DNA from: Nostoc cf. commune SO-36
GTDB lineage: Bacteria > Cyanobacteriota > Cyanobacteriia > Cyanobacteriales > Nostocaceae
Direction of reading: 5' to 3'
Assembly (NCBI RefSeq): GCF_023734775.1
Contig: NZ_AP025732.1
Span: forward strand, 930,001-994,000
DNA length: 64,000 nucleotides
Positions 27,842 to 38,115 of this stretch are shown in pieces. The first letter of the stretch is position 1. Every line of letters begins with the position of its first letter. The notes under the pieces were generated by a model. The model saw only the letters and a list, made by a program, of their open reading frames with translations. It searched no databases and was not told where the DNA came from. A program made the translations under genes and the position numbers.

Positions 27842-29524
27842 TCAAGATAATGGTGGAGATTTCCACCAATGATCTGTTTCTATAAGTGTATGGACTTGCC
27901 AATTGGGATCTGGTTGAGGATAATCTAAACGGTAGTGTCCGCCTCGGCTTTCGGTTCTAAAAGCAGCACTTTTGAGAATTAAATCAGCTACATCTAATAA
28001 ATTGTGGGTTTCTGCCCAAAGTCCCAATTGCCTTTCAACATTTGGTAATTCAAAACTAGCTGGTTCTGCTGGACGTAAATTAAGCAAAAATTGACTTAAA
28101 GACAAGGCAACAAAATCTTGCCGCCAAGATTCAATAGTAGCGATCGCACTTTCCAACCTTGATTGCTCCCGACAAATACCAGCACTTTCCCAAACTAGAC
28201 GCGGTAACTTCTCTCTGAGTGCTTCTAGCTGTGCTTGCTGAATCTGCCACTCACTAGCATCAACACTAAATTTCCGTAATGGCAGCACTGGTATTTCTGA
28301 CGGCAACCCAATATTTTCTAACTCAATATGAGCCATCTGGGCCCCAAACACAATACATTCTAGTAGGGAATTACTGGCAAGACGATTTGCCCCATGTACC
28401 CCGGTACTAGCGGTTTCACCCACCGCGTACAAACCGGGGATATTTGTCCGATTCATCAAATCCGCAACAATTCCACCCATCCAGTAGTGGGCAGCTGGCG
28501 CTACAGGAATTGGTTCATGGAAGACATCAACGCCCCAATGCTGACAAACTTTGATGATGTTGGGAAAGCGATGACGAATCTTGTCGGCGGGGATGGGGCG
28601 CATATCCAACCACACATGGGCAGTAGCCAGATCAAGGGCGGTACGTTGTAAATGGCTGAAAATTGCTCTACTGACTACATCTCTAGGTGCAAGTTCACCG
28701 GCAGGGTGGTAGTCAAAGGCAAAACGCCGCCCCTCGTTATCAACAAGATGTGCCCCCTCGCCGCGTACAGCTTCGCTGATCAAGAAGCGATCAGCACCAG
28801 GTTTAGTGAGGGCAGTGGGATGAAATTGGATAAATTCTAAATCGCGGAGGATAGCCCCAGCCCGATAGGCGATCGCTACCCCATCACCGGTACTAACAGC
28901 CGGGTTAGTGGTTTGAGCAAATACTTGACCACCGCCGCCAGTTGCCAATATCACAGCACCAGCTCTTACCCATGTAATTTTTCCTTGATAAAACAGGCTA
29001 ATTCCCTGACAGCGACCAGTTTCGGGTTCAGTCCATAAACTCAAGGCTAAAGCTTGCTGAATGACTTGAATATTTTGGCGACGTAATACTTGGGTGGTGA
29101 GTGTGGTGGTGACTTCCCTGCCTGTAGTATCCGCAGCGTGGAGAACACGGCGGCGAGAATGGGCAGCTTCTAAAGTTAAAGCCAAGGCTTGACCCTGACG
29201 GTCAAAAGCTACCCCCAGGTTAACTAGGGATTGAATGCAGCTAGGGGCATGTTGGGCGAGAAATTCTACAGCAGTGCGATCGCATAAACCCGCACCCGCC
29301 TGAATCGTATCTTCAATGTGCAGACGGGGAGAATCTTCTGGGGCTACTGCTGCGGCAATGCCACCTTGTGCCCAATCACTAGCGGACAAAGCAACGGTTT
29401 CTTTGGTAATCAAACCGACTTGCAAGGACTCTGGTAGACACAGCGCTGTGTATAGTCCAGCTGCACCCGCGCCGACTACTAAGACATCAAATTGGCTAGG
29501 AATATCTATATCTATCTGGGGCAA
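27842..29524 (-). CDS. nadB: L-aspartate oxidase NadB
   Basis: NadB oxidises L-aspartate to iminoaspartate, the first step of de novo NAD synthesis. The 560-residue flavoprotein has the FAD dinucleotide motif VLVVGAGAAGLYTAL at ~13-27, SDWAQGGIAAAV at ~49, and the succinate-dehydrogenase-like region EFIQFHPTALTK and GEGAHLVDNEGRRF. HGANRLASNSLLECIVFG lies at ~380. The start appears to be TTG, since no in-frame ATG lies near the conserved N-terminus. psbU lies upstream on the same strand, separated by a hairpin and tandem repeats. Confidence 0.95.
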   Translation of the reverse strand: MPQIDIDIPSQFDVLVVGAGAAGLYTALCLPESLQVGLITKETVALSASDWAQGGIAAAVAPEDSPRLHIEDTIQAGAGLCDRTAVEFLAQHAPSCIQSLVNLGVAFDRQGQALALTLEAAHSRRRVLHAADTTGREVTTTLTTQVLRRQNIQVIQQALALSLWTEPETGRCQGISLFYQGKITWVRAGAVILATGGGGQVFAQTTNPAVSTGDGVAIAYRAGAILRDLEFIQFHPTALTKPGADRFLISEAVRGEGAHLVDNEGRRFAFDYHPAGELAPRDVVSRAIFSHLQRTALDLATAHVWLDMRPIPADKIRHRFPNIIKVCQHWGVDVFHEPIPVAPAAHYWMGGIVADLMNRTNIPGLYAVGETASTGVHGANRLASNSLLECIVFGAQMAHIELENIGLPSEIPVLPLRKFSVDASEWQIQQAQLEALREKLPRLVWESAGICREQSRLESAIATIESWRQDFVALSLSQFLLNLRPAEPASFELPNVERQLGLWAETHNLLDVADLILKSAAFRTESRGGHYRLDYPQPDPNWQVHTLIETDHWWKSPPLS

Positions 29525-29539
29525 GGTAATGGAGAAGTG

Positions 29540-29622
29540 AAGAGTTAGGAGTTAGAAGTGAGGAGTTAGAAGTGAGGAGTTTTGAATTTTTAACTCATAA
29601 CTCCCAACTCCTAACTCCTAAT
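29540..29622. repeat. GAGTTAGGA-type short repeats in inverted arrangement
   Basis: (AGGAGTTAGAAGTG)n-like units followed by their complement CTCCTAACTCCTAA can form a long hairpin in the spacer upstream of nadB. Confidence 0.75.
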
Positions 29623-29627
29623 CGTAT

Positions 29628-29652
29628 CCCACTCCTGGGAATCAGGAGTGGG
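29628..29652 (-). terminator. Candidate psbU terminator hairpin
   Basis: CCCACTCCTG and CAGGAGTGGG form a perfect 10-bp stem with a 5-nt loop about 30 bp after the psbU stop. A U-tract is lacking, so termination is inferred from position and stability. Confidence 0.5.
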
Positions 29653-29682
29653 CTGCTATTTGCTAGATTAACTGCAATTCAG

Positions 29683-30111
29683 TTATCTGTAGATACCGTT
29701 GTTAAAGCGATCGTCTCCTTCATTGAAGGCAGGCTCTAATTCTGTCACGGTGAATTTATCAAGGTTAGCTTGCAGGGTTTGTTTTTGGCGATCGCTCAAT
29801 CCTGGAAGATCCAATACATCCTCTACATTTTTGTAGGGAGCATTTGTGATGATTTTCTTAGCCAAGGTGGGATAAAGCCCTGGGAACTGTTGAAAAGCTC
29901 GGACGTTGGTATTATTCAAATCAATTTTTTTACCAAATTCCGTTCCTAGTTTAGCGTCTGCCCGATTCTGCCGCTCAATTGCCAGAACTGGGACTTGGGG
30001 AAAAGCAAAACTGTTGAAACTAGCAGCTTGGGCTATCTGAGTTGTTCCCAACCATCCCCAGCAACCAAGTAACAAACTAAACACTGTTAATAAACGCGCC
30101 AATCCTTTCAC
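29683..30111 (-). CDS. psbU: Photosystem II 12-kDa extrinsic protein PsbU
   Basis: PsbU stabilises the oxygen-evolving manganese cluster on the lumenal side of PSII. The 142-residue precursor starts at GTG, preceded by AGAGG, with a lumen-targeting signal peptide ending at AQAA (~30). The mature part holds the conserved [20 protein letters not shown] and a helix-hairpin-helix-like region [16 protein letters not shown]. The C-terminus FNNGIYR is complete. Confidence 0.97.
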   Translation of the reverse strand: MKGLARLLTVFSLLLGCWGWLGTTQIAQAASFNSFAFPQVPVLAIERQNRADAKLGTEFGKKIDLNNTNVRAFQQFPGLYPTLAKKIITNAPYKNVEDVLDLPGLSDRQKQTLQANLDKFTVTELEPAFNEGDDRFNNGIYR

Positions 30112-30687
30112 GATTTTCTACCTCTTTCCATCAAACAGAAATAAAAGTTTTAAGCTAACAACAGTTATTAGTCATTAGTCATTAGTCATTAGTCATTAGT
30201 CATACCCTGCGGGAAGCCGTTAATGCCTCTACGTGAGAGCGCCAAGGACGAAGGACAAAGAACAAAGGACAAAAGCTGATAGCTTAGTCAACACAGCAGT
30301 CATCAGAAACTAATATACAGCGTATTAATATCCACAATATTTACCGTTACTGGGTTTGACTATACTTTTGGCAAAAATTTTTATTGTAGAAAGAGTGCCT
30401 GCATAGCAGCGATAGCGTTACATCGACGATCTCGGTAGCATTCTCAGCTAGACGAAATCTTTTCGGGGTGGCTGATTCTACCTCTCAAGCAGAAACCAAA
30501 CTTACGATTCCTAAGAGCGAAAACCTTACCAAAAAAGACTTGATGCTGATGGATTTTTATGTAATATTTCTTAACTAATTAATCTCATCTACAGCATCAT
30601 TTTTGATGTGCCGTAGATTGGGCTAGGAAAAGTTTCAGTAGGAGAAGTCTACACGCTCATTGCAACATATAGCGTGTTCTGTCTTCT
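30112..30687. other. Spacer upstream of psbU with short tandem repeats
   Basis: These 576 bp contain GTCATTA heptamers at 30166-30203 and dispersed repeat sequence near 30205-30240. The DUF3120 gene on its far side also reads leftwards and ends at 30688. A 36-codon frame starting GTG at ~30464 is not convincing. The psbU promoter should lie in the left part. Confidence 0.5.
30166..30203. repeat. Short tandem repeat (GTCATTA)5
   Basis: Five GTCATTA units lie in tandem upstream of psbU, the same heptamer seen near 19.7 kb and 32.75 kb. Confidence 0.9.
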
Positions 30688-31467
30688 TCACGCTGCGATC
30701 GCAGCTAACAAAAATAGACTGTCTACCAATATTGTGCTTAAAACTGCGCCACTAAAGGCATACCAGTGTATTTGCTTTAGATTTAAAGGTAAAATTCCGA
30801 CTGTTAACAGCACTAAGGCAAGAATTATTGCCCAACTTTGTCCCCAAGGTGTTTGTACTTGTATGAGGGCATTTTGTAATATTTGCGGTGCTACATCTGC
30901 ATCTACTCTCATAATTTGCCGCCAACAGGGCATTAAATCTACTAGATAAAAATATACATCTGTTAAAGCTGTACCGAGTAAAGAACCTAAATAAAACCAG
31001 CTACCCACCTTGCCCCAATTCTTCATTAGACACCAGCAAGCAAATGGTAAGCCTATAGACTCCATTGGCAGATGCCATAAAGGTTCCCAACGTAACCAGC
31101 CCCAGTAAATCGCCCCCGCTAACCAACTCCCACTAAATCCTAAGAGTAAATCCCCCCAGACGTAAGTTGCGGGACGTGACATTAAGCTAAAACTTAGCCA
31201 CACCCAAAATGCTGTAAGCGCTAAACTCAGACTTGGTAGCGATCGCACGATAGGCGCTTCTATAAATACTGGCACTGATACCAAGAACACTGCCGCCGCA
31301 AACACTAACCAAGTTTGTCGGGCAGAAATAGATAAGGGTAAAGAGGGAGAAAAGGAGAGTGTAGATTCCAATTGCTTGATACCCGTCAGCCCAGTATCAG
31401 CTAAATCCAACTCAGTATCTATAGAAGGGGTAGAGGCGGTGTAGGAGGACAATGTATTATTAATCAA
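30688..31467 (-). CDS. DUF3120 family membrane protein
   Basis: The 259-residue cyanobacterial membrane protein has a polar N-terminal ~45 residues followed by six or more hydrophobic helices. Conserved-looking loops are SRPATYVWGDLLLGFSGSW, GWLRWEPLWHLP and VDLMPCWRQIM. The family is restricted to photosynthetic organisms and lacks a known function. The start is a TTG at 31467, because no ATG precedes the hydrophobic core. Confidence 0.8.
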   Translation of the reverse strand: MINNTLSSYTASTPSIDTELDLADTGLTGIKQLESTLSFSPSLPLSISARQTWLVFAAAVFLVSVPVFIEAPIVRSLPSLSLALTAFWVWLSFSLMSRPATYVWGDLLLGFSGSWLAGAIYWGWLRWEPLWHLPMESIGLPFACWCLMKNWGKVGSWFYLGSLLGTALTDVYFYLVDLMPCWRQIMRVDADVAPQILQNALIQVQTPWGQSWAIILALVLLTVGILPLNLKQIHWYAFSGAVLSTILVDSLFLLAAIAA

Positions 31468-31913
31468 AGTTTTTAATATTTGTTACTAAACTTTATCTTA
31501 TTTAAGATATCACATTTTAAAATCCCCCCCTGGGGCATTGCAATTATACTGAAATTTTAGGCAGTGCTGACACAAACCAAACAAAACATACTGCAACAGA
31601 CTCATCAATTTAAAGTTGCACTATGTACACAACTCTCTGTAGTTCTGTGTAAATAGGGGACTAAAGAGAAATGAAGGGTAAAATTTAACACTTAAAAAGC
31701 GAACTGGCATCAGTCCGCTAAATATTAAAGTTTGATGAATTGACAAAATTTCGTTGACTTATTGAAGTGGGTGTAAGAACATAGTCAGCGTCTTCGATGA
31801 TGTTATTGATCGGTTAAATTTAATTTTCTACAAAATTAGGTGCAATAGAGAGTATAGAAAGCAACATCATCTAAAGAATAATGTCTAAAATACGGAAAAG
31901 GTATTAATTGGAT
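31468..31913. other. Divergent promoter spacer
   Basis: I see no gene or clear repeat in these 446 bp between the divergent DUF3120 and uppP genes. They should contain both promoters. Confidence 0.5.
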
Positions 31914-32738
31914 ATGGAGTTTATTCAAGCTTTTATTTTGGGTATTGTTCAAGGTGTCACAGAGTTTTTGCCAATCAGCAGTACTGCACATCTTTTGATT
32001 GTGACAAAGGTATTTGGTTGGAAAGAGCTAGGCTCTAAAGATTTTGTTGATGCAATTCAATTTGGTAGTGTTATAGCAATTTTGGGGTATTTTTGGTCAC
32101 TGATTTCTAGTATTGTCAAAGGTGGAATCGAAGCAATAAAAGACAAAGACTGGCAACGCGAAGAATGGAAAATCCTTGTCGGTATTGCAGTAGGAACAAT
32201 GCCTGCCTTAATTTTCGGCTTTCTTTTGAAAGATGTTTTACCTGAGAGTGCATTGATTATTGCCATTATGTCAATTGTCATGGCACTTTTACTAGCTTTG
32301 GCAGAAAAAATTGGCACTCGCAAGCGAGGTTTCGATTCATTGCAGATTCGGGATGGTATTTTAGTTGGATTGGGACAAACACTTGCTTTGATTCCGGGCG
32401 TTTCTCGTTCTGGCTCAACGTTGACAACAGCCTTATTTTTAGGATTAGAACGCGATACAGCAGCAAAATTTTCATTTTTGTTAGGGTTTCCAACTCTTAC
32501 CATTGCTACCCTGTATAAAAGCCTGAAAATCTTCAAGTTGTTTCAGGAGCAACAGTTGCCAGATAACATTGTTGGATTGTTAGTTGTCGGGATTATTTCA
32601 ACCTTTATTTTTTCTTACCTATCAATTGCATTTTTGATCAAATACTTAGCAACCAAAAACACTTTGATTTTCGTATGGTATAGATTAGCATTTGGTAGTG
32701 TGATTTTACTAGCGATCGCAGCAGGTTGGAAAGGATAA
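31914..32738 (+). CDS. uppP: Undecaprenyl-diphosphatase UppP (BacA)
   Basis: UppP recycles the peptidoglycan lipid carrier by dephosphorylating undecaprenyl diphosphate at the inner membrane. The 274-residue protein begins MEFIQAFILGIVQGVTEF, with the signature LPISSTAHL next to it. The second catalytic motif is LIPGVSRSGSTLTTALFLG at ~155-175. About eight TM helices are present. The ATG at 31914 fits the family better than a TTG two codons earlier. Confidence 0.95.
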   Translation: MEFIQAFILGIVQGVTEFLPISSTAHLLIVTKVFGWKELGSKDFVDAIQFGSVIAILGYFWSLISSIVKGGIEAIKDKDWQREEWKILVGIAVGTMPALIFGFLLKDVLPESALIIAIMSIVMALLLALAEKIGTRKRGFDSLQIRDGILVGLGQTLALIPGVSRSGSTLTTALFLGLERDTAAKFSFLLGFPTLTIATLYKSLKIFKLFQEQQLPDNIVGLLVVGIISTFIFSYLSIAFLIKYLATKNTLIFVWYRLAFGSVILLAIAAGWKG

Positions 32739-32746
32739 TTCATAAT

Positions 32747-32822
32747 AGTCATTAGTCATTGGTCATTAGTCATTAGTCCAATGCCCAATGCCCAATGCCC
32801 CATGCCCAATGCCCAATCCCCC
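32747..32822. repeat. Mixed short tandem repeats (GTCATTA then GCCCAAT/GCCCCAT)
   Basis: A run of GTCATT(A/G) units passes directly into GCCCAAT units and ends at the ATG of the next gene. The array occupies the whole uppP/radical-SAM spacer and the ribosome-binding site of the downstream gene. If an upstream in-frame ATG (32781) were used, the repeat would be translated. Confidence 0.9.
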
Positions 32823-34148
32823 ATGACTACCATTCATCCTGCCCGAATTACCAAGGTTCTTCCAGACTCTATAGCCGCAGAGATTGGCTTTGAGTCTGGG
32901 GATGCGATCGTTGCAATCAATGGTACACGTCCGCGTGACTTAATTGATTATCAGTTCTTGTGTGCTGATGAAGTCTTGGAACTAGAAGTTTTAGACGCTA
33001 CTGGTAAAACTCATAGCCTGGAAATCGAAAAAGATTACGATCAAGACTTGGGGCTAGAATTTGAAACTGCCCTATTTGATGGCTTAATTCAGTGCAATAA
33101 TCGCTGCCCATTTTGCTTTATCGACCAACAGCCACCAGGAAAGCGTACTAGCTTATACTTTAAAGACGACGATTACCGTCTAAGCTTTTTGTACGGCTCT
33201 TATCTTACCCTCACTAATTTGCCAGAAAGAGAATGGCAACGGATTGAGCAAATGCGCTTGTCTCCGTTGTATGTTTCTATTCATGCTACAGAGCCTGAAG
33301 TTAGAATTAGACTACTAAAAAATCCCCGTGCGGGACAAATCTTGCAACAACTCAAATGGTTTCAAAAAAGGCGACTACAAATTCATGCTCAAGTGGTTGT
33401 TTGTCCTGGTATAAATGATGGGGAACATCTGGAGAAAACCCTAAAAGATTTAGCATCCTTTCATACTGATGAAGTCCCTACGGTGGCATCAGTGGCAGTT
33501 GTACCAGTCGGATTGACACGATTTAGACCCCAAGAAGATGAACTTATACCAGTAACCAAAGAAAAAGCTAAAGAGGTGATTTCTCAAGTCAAAATGCTTA
33601 CCCAGCAATTTCGCCAACAATTTGGTTCTAGCGTTGCTTGGTTAGCCGATGAGTGGTTTTTGATTGCAGGTGAGGAATTACCAAGCGAATCTGAATATGA
33701 AGAGTATCCTCAAATTGATAATGGTGTTGGTTCTATTCAGTTGTTTATCAAGCAATTCGCAGCCGCCGCAACAGAATTATTACCACCAAAAGTTTCTCCT
33801 CAGAGAAAATTAACTTGGGTAGTAGGCAACGCAGTAGAAAAGGCATTTCAACCTATCTTGCAACGGTTGAATTCTGTTGAAGGTTTAGAAGTAAATATGC
33901 GTGCTTTATGCAGTGATTATTGGGGACAGAAAATTACTGTAACAGGGTTGCTGACAGGGCATGATTTGCTGTTGAACTTACAAGGGCAAGATTTGGGCGA
34001 AGGGATTTTATTGCCAAATGTAATGCTCAAACATGGTGAATTAGTATTTCTAGATGATATGAGTATTGAAGAATTAGCCTGCAAACTAGAGACAAAAATA
34101 TTACCAGTGGCAGGAGTTGAAGATTTAATCAATACCTGCATTATTTAA
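32823..34148 (+). CDS. Cyanobacterial PDZ-radical SAM protein (DUF512, TIGR03279 type)
   Basis: The 441-residue protein has an N-terminal PDZ-like domain (ITKVLPDSIAAEIGFESGD). A radical-SAM-type cluster motif CNNRCPFCFID (~93-103) and the C-terminal DUF512 region follow. It belongs to a family of putative Fe-S oxidoreductases found in essentially all cyanobacteria; the reaction is unknown. The ATG at 32823 matches the PDZ domain start. It follows uppP on the same strand. Confidence 0.88.
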   Translation: MTTIHPARITKVLPDSIAAEIGFESGDAIVAINGTRPRDLIDYQFLCADEVLELEVLDATGKTHSLEIEKDYDQDLGLEFETALFDGLIQCNNRCPFCFIDQQPPGKRTSLYFKDDDYRLSFLYGSYLTLTNLPEREWQRIEQMRLSPLYVSIHATEPEVRIRLLKNPRAGQILQQLKWFQKRRLQIHAQVVVCPGINDGEHLEKTLKDLASFHTDEVPTVASVAVVPVGLTRFRPQEDELIPVTKEKAKEVISQVKMLTQQFRQQFGSSVAWLADEWFLIAGEELPSESEYEEYPQIDNGVGSIQLFIKQFAAAATELLPPKVSPQRKLTWVVGNAVEKAFQPILQRLNSVEGLEVNMRALCSDYWGQKITVTGLLTGHDLLLNLQGQDLGEGILLPNVMLKHGELVFLDDMSIEELACKLETKILPVAGVEDLINTCII

Positions 34149-35346
34149 TCTAGACAATTTATCCAATTTATGCATTCTGCTCTAACTTTAAGGACTCCAG
34201 TGAAAAAAACGTCCTATCGTCGTCGGATATTACAACTGTCATGGATGTCAACTTACATCTGAAATTTGTCTCTTTCCGACTGGCAGAGGGACAAGTTTAG
34301 TGTAGTAAAATCAGGGGGAGGTCTTTTGATGGACTAATTAAGCGAACACCATACAACCGCTTGAACTCACATCTTGTTAGCTTAACTCTTGCGATCGCAA
34401 TCAGTTGGTTAGTCTCGCAATTATTTAAAAGTTTATTTTATCCAAAACAGAATTTAGGAGTCAGGAGTCAGGAGTCAGAATTCAGCATGAATTATCTTTG
34501 AGTGCGTAGCGTAAAACCTGCGGCATAGCTTTGAGCGTCTTGATTTTGCTTGGAAGTAGAGTGTTTCAGACTTTGATCTTGAATTCTGATTTCTAAATTA
34601 TTCTTCAATTATATCTATCAAATATTGGGAAAACTTGGCTAAATAAGTAATTAGGACTTACGCACTGTACAAATTAATCATGGTATGAATTCACGAAAAT
34701 AGGTCGTTTCCGGCTTTGATTAATTATTCTTTAATGGTACATAAACCCGCACTATGGAGGGCACAGCACTGCTGTGCCCCTACGACAGATTTGGTTTTTC
34801 AAAAATGCATATTTTGTATTTTGTGTCAATGCGTAAGTCCTAGTAATTTATAAGGGCGATAATTATTTATTATCTATTAATTGAAGTAGCGAAGCAGCAC
34901 TACAATAATAGTAACTTTGCTAGAAAAAATAACTATAATTAAAGTAACTATTTTAGTTTAGGTGGCAGTGAAAATTATCTGCAATTATAAAAACGCCTAT
35001 TGTGCTTGCAAATTAAAAAATAAAAAAGCTAGTCAGAAATGTAATTAAATTGCCGATATAAGAGCCAAAAGTTGATCTAGAATTGCCTGGGACAATTTGA
35101 GTATCTATCTTGGCATTTTTTACTGGTTTTGATAGGCTAGATTGATGAAGGTCGTTCAACTAAAGACTTCTACAAAAAGTCTATAGAAATCCTAGTTCTA
35201 TTTTTGAAAAACCATACCAATAGTAGTTTTACGTAATTTAGGCTAGAGTCTCAGTAGACTTACGAGAAATAAAGCTATAGCCCTAAATTATGTACTAATG
35301 AATTCCGAGTAATAACGAAATTAATTAATAAAGTGAGGAGTTACTG
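34149..35346. other. 1.2-kb gene-free region with a MITE and short repeats
   Basis: I see no coding frame. The contents are a GGAGTCA short repeat (34456-34480), a dispersed GCGTAGCGTAAAACC-like segment (~34504), the 187-bp MITE, and a long AT-rich leader running up to the GHL10 gene at 35347. Confidence 0.55.
34654..34840. mobile_element. MITE, 187 bp, GGACTTACGCA ends with TA duplication
   Basis: GGACTTACGCACTG at the left and CAATGCGTAAGTCC at the right are terminal inverted repeats flanked by TA on both sides, as for IS630/Tc1-mariner-type elements. No coding sequence is present. A palindrome GGGCACAGCA/TGCTGTGCCC is nested inside at 34759-34779, followed by CCTACGAC as in the 6.7-kb palindrome. 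Confidence 0.8.
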
Positions 35347-38115
35347 GTGAAGCATCAGGAAAACCAAAAATATATAAGTTTAAAAATTAAAGAAGCTAAA
35401 AAATTATTGATTTTAAGTGGCGAAATTGTAATTTTAAATTTCTTGAGTATTTTGCCAGTAACAGCAGCAACCGAAGAACCTGTATTGAGCGTAGTGTACG
35501 GCCAAGAAAATGCAAATCAATGGACAGGGATAAGCGATCGCTTACAAGCAACAGGGGTGAAATATTGTGTAATTCCTCTAAATGATGTCAAAAGTGCGGC
35601 AGATTGGGGCGATCGCCGGGTATTGTTTTTGCCAAACGTTGAGACATTAACACCCACCCAAGCGATCGCTCTAGAAGAATGGATGAGTAAGGGAGGGCGT
35701 TTGATTGCTAGTGGCCCTATAGGTAGTCTGTCATCGCCAGGAGTACGACAGTTATTGCGATCGCTCTTGGGAGGTTATTGGGGATTCAGCCTCAGTGATA
35801 CACAACAGATTAAACCTGCCAAAACCAATATCCCAGGATGGGCAAATCAAACTGGACTCTTTGGAAAAGTCCGTGGCGGCGTTGTAATTCCTAACGATAT
35901 GGGCACTGAATCTCCTGCTGTTTGGAATTCCAAAGATAATCCTGCCGCAGTAGTGACAACTGAGCGCTCCACCTTTATGGGCTGGCGCTGGGGAACAGAT
36001 ACAGCCTCAGCAGCTGAGTTAGATAATGCCTGGTTAAAAGCTACTATTAATTACTATTTCACAGCACTACCACCATCAAATCGTACTAAAAAAATAGCAG
36101 GAGGTTCCCAAACCTGCTCTACGAATGTGGCGGCTGCACCCAGGGGGCAGGGGATCAGTTCATCTCCGCTATCCCCTCCTAAAACTGCCACCGCTCCCAT
36201 ATCTAGACCGCTTCCTATAGTCAAACCCCCAAGCTCTCAGGAAGCTATTGATCAGTTGGAACAAAGGGTGCGTCTAGATGTTGCACCTAACTCTAATGAT
36301 CCGATTGACACCAACCAAGCGATCGCCCTCCAGCAAGAGCTAGAAAACCTGATTGGTCGAGTGGAAAGCGCTCATTTAGCGGTATTAACCGATGCGGCTA
36401 ATGTTGGTGAAACGATATCTGGACAGAAGCAGTTTTCTAGACATTTAGACAATTACGCCTCTTTGCCAGTAAAAGAGCAGCAGACACAATTGGCCTCAAC
36501 CAAGCTAGGGGGGCTAGTTATGGGTAAAGAGCAAGCCTTGGCACAAGCAAGGGTAATTGCCAAAAATTTACCCCAACAGATTGCCCAAAAAAACTACGCA
36601 CTGGCTCGTCAGCAGTGGTTGCTTGCTAAAACAAGTTTGTGGCAGCAGTTTCCAGTTGATCAAAAACTAGCTCAACCAGAAATTCGGGCAGTTTGGTTAG
36701 ATCGGGGGACGATTGTTCGTGCTGGTAGCAAAGCCGGACTAGCCCAGATTTTTGATCGCCTCACCCAAGCTGGAATTAATACCGTCTTTTTTGAAACTGT
36801 TAACGCTGGTTATACAATTTATCCAAGCCAAGTCGCAAAAGAGCAAAACCCCTTGATTCGTGGGTGGGACCCACTGGCAGAGGCAGTGAAATTAGCCCAT
36901 GAGCGAGACATGGAATTACACGCTTGGGTTTGGACTTTTGCTGCTGGCAACCAACGTCACAATGAAATTCTCAACGTTAATCCTGATTATCCAGGGCCAG
37001 TACTGGCGGCTCATCCCGATTGGGCAAACTACGATAACCTTGGCAACATGATTCCCGTTGGCCAGACTAAGCCATTCTTTGATCCAGCCAACCCCGAAGT
37101 ACGGCAATACTTGCTCAAGCTGTATGAGGAAATTGTCACTCGCTATAAGGTGGATGGTTTACAGTTAGACTACATTCGCTACCCTTTCCAAGACCCATCA
37201 GCAGGTCGAACCTATGGCTATGGCAAAGCTGCAAGAGCGCAATTTCAACGGCTTACTGGTGTAGATCCATTGAATATTTCTCCTAGCCAACCAGACTTGT
37301 GGCAAAAGTGGACGACATTTCGCACCGAGCAAGTTGATAGTTTTGTCGCCCAAGTATCACAGCAGTTGCGACAAAAGCAACCAAATTTGATTTTGTCAGT
37401 TGCGGTATTTCCTTTACCCGAAATAGAGCGGATTCAGAAAATTCAACAAAATTGGGAAACTTGGGCAAGGCGGGGGGATGTAGATTTAATCGTTCCCATG
37501 ACTTATGCTCTGGATACTTCTCGCTTCCAACGACTTGCTCAACCCTGGATTGCTTCTAAACAATTGGGAGCTACCTTGTTAGTGCCGGGAATTCGCTTAC
37601 TTTCTTTGCCAACCATCGGGGCATTTGATCAACTCCAGTTGGTAAGGGACTTGCCAGTTAGTGGTTATGCACTCTTTGCCGCAGAGAATTTTAACAACGA
37701 TCTACAAAAACTTTTTAATAACACCCAAGGTAGGGTTCAATCTAAAACAAGTCAACCGATTCCTCACCGTCAGCCTTTTCAAACTGCCGCCATCCGTTAC
37801 ACCGCACTGCAACGGGAATGGAAATTTGTTTTCCAAAATGACCAACTACAAAGGTCTGCTCAGAAAATATCAGATTTTAACAATCAGGCAGAAGTTTTAC
37901 GCAGTGCTTTAAATCAGCTTGCCACTTCCCCTTCTCCTAGTAAGCTGCTAGTGGCAAAAGCCTCTCTAACTCGCTTCCAGTCACAATTTCGAGTATTGAT
38001 GAGCCAAGAACTTAAGTCGAATTCCTATCAAGTCAAAGTTTGGGAAAATCGGCTTGTAACTATAGAAAGGCTATTACGTTACGGCGAACGGCGGGTACAG
38101 TTGCGTTCTGAGTGA
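35347..38115 (+). CDS. GHL10 (DUF187) family glycoside-hydrolase-like secreted protein
   Basis: The 922-residue protein starts at GTG after a GAGGAG ribosome-binding site. The N-terminus has a basic stretch and a hydrophobic signal/anchor (ILSGEIVILNFLSILPVTAATEE). The first third (~40-240) resembles a Rossmann/glutamine-amidotransferase-like fold. A Pro-rich linker and a helical part follow. A TIM-barrel GHL10 domain spans ~455-760 (EIRAVWLDRGTIV, FFETVNAGYTIYPS, VDGLQLDYIRYP, VPMTYALD), and the end is coiled-coil-like. Family members are predicted cell-wall or polysaccharide hydrolases; activity is unproven. Confidence 0.88.
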   Translation: MKHQENQKYISLKIKEAKKLLILSGEIVILNFLSILPVTAATEEPVLSVVYGQENANQWTGISDRLQATGVKYCVIPLNDVKSAADWGDRRVLFLPNVETLTPTQAIALEEWMSKGGRLIASGPIGSLSSPGVRQLLRSLLGGYWGFSLSDTQQIKPAKTNIPGWANQTGLFGKVRGGVVIPNDMGTESPAVWNSKDNPAAVVTTERSTFMGWRWGTDTASAAELDNAWLKATINYYFTALPPSNRTKKIAGGSQTCSTNVAAAPRGQGISSSPLSPPKTATAPISRPLPIVKPPSSQEAIDQLEQRVRLDVAPNSNDPIDTNQAIALQQELENLIGRVESAHLAVLTDAANVGETISGQKQFSRHLDNYASLPVKEQQTQLASTKLGGLVMGKEQALAQARVIAKNLPQQIAQKNYALARQQWLLAKTSLWQQFPVDQKLAQPEIRAVWLDRGTIVRAGSKAGLAQIFDRLTQAGINTVFFETVNAGYTIYPSQVAKEQNPLIRGWDPLAEAVKLAHERDMELHAWVWTFAAGNQRHNEILNVNPDYPGPVLAAHPDWANYDNLGNMIPVGQTKPFFDPANPEVRQYLLKLYEEIVTRYKVDGLQLDYIRYPFQDPSAGRTYGYGKAARAQFQRLTGVDPLNISPSQPDLWQKWTTFRTEQVDSFVAQVSQQLRQKQPNLILSVAVFPLPEIERIQKIQQNWETWARRGDVDLIVPMTYALDTSRFQRLAQPWIASKQLGATLLVPGIRLLSLPTIGAFDQLQLVRDLPVSGYALFAAENFNNDLQKLFNNTQGRVQSKTSQPIPHRQPFQTAAIRYTALQREWKFVFQNDQLQRSAQKISDFNNQAEVLRSALNQLATSPSPSKLLVAKASLTRFQSQFRVLMSQELKSNSYQVKVWENRLVTIERLLRYGERRVQLRSE

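Noticed and set aside
30464..30575. 36-codon frame starting GTG upstream of psbU
   Set aside because: Too short, no ribosome-binding site and no recognisable motif; may be the scrap of a lost gene.
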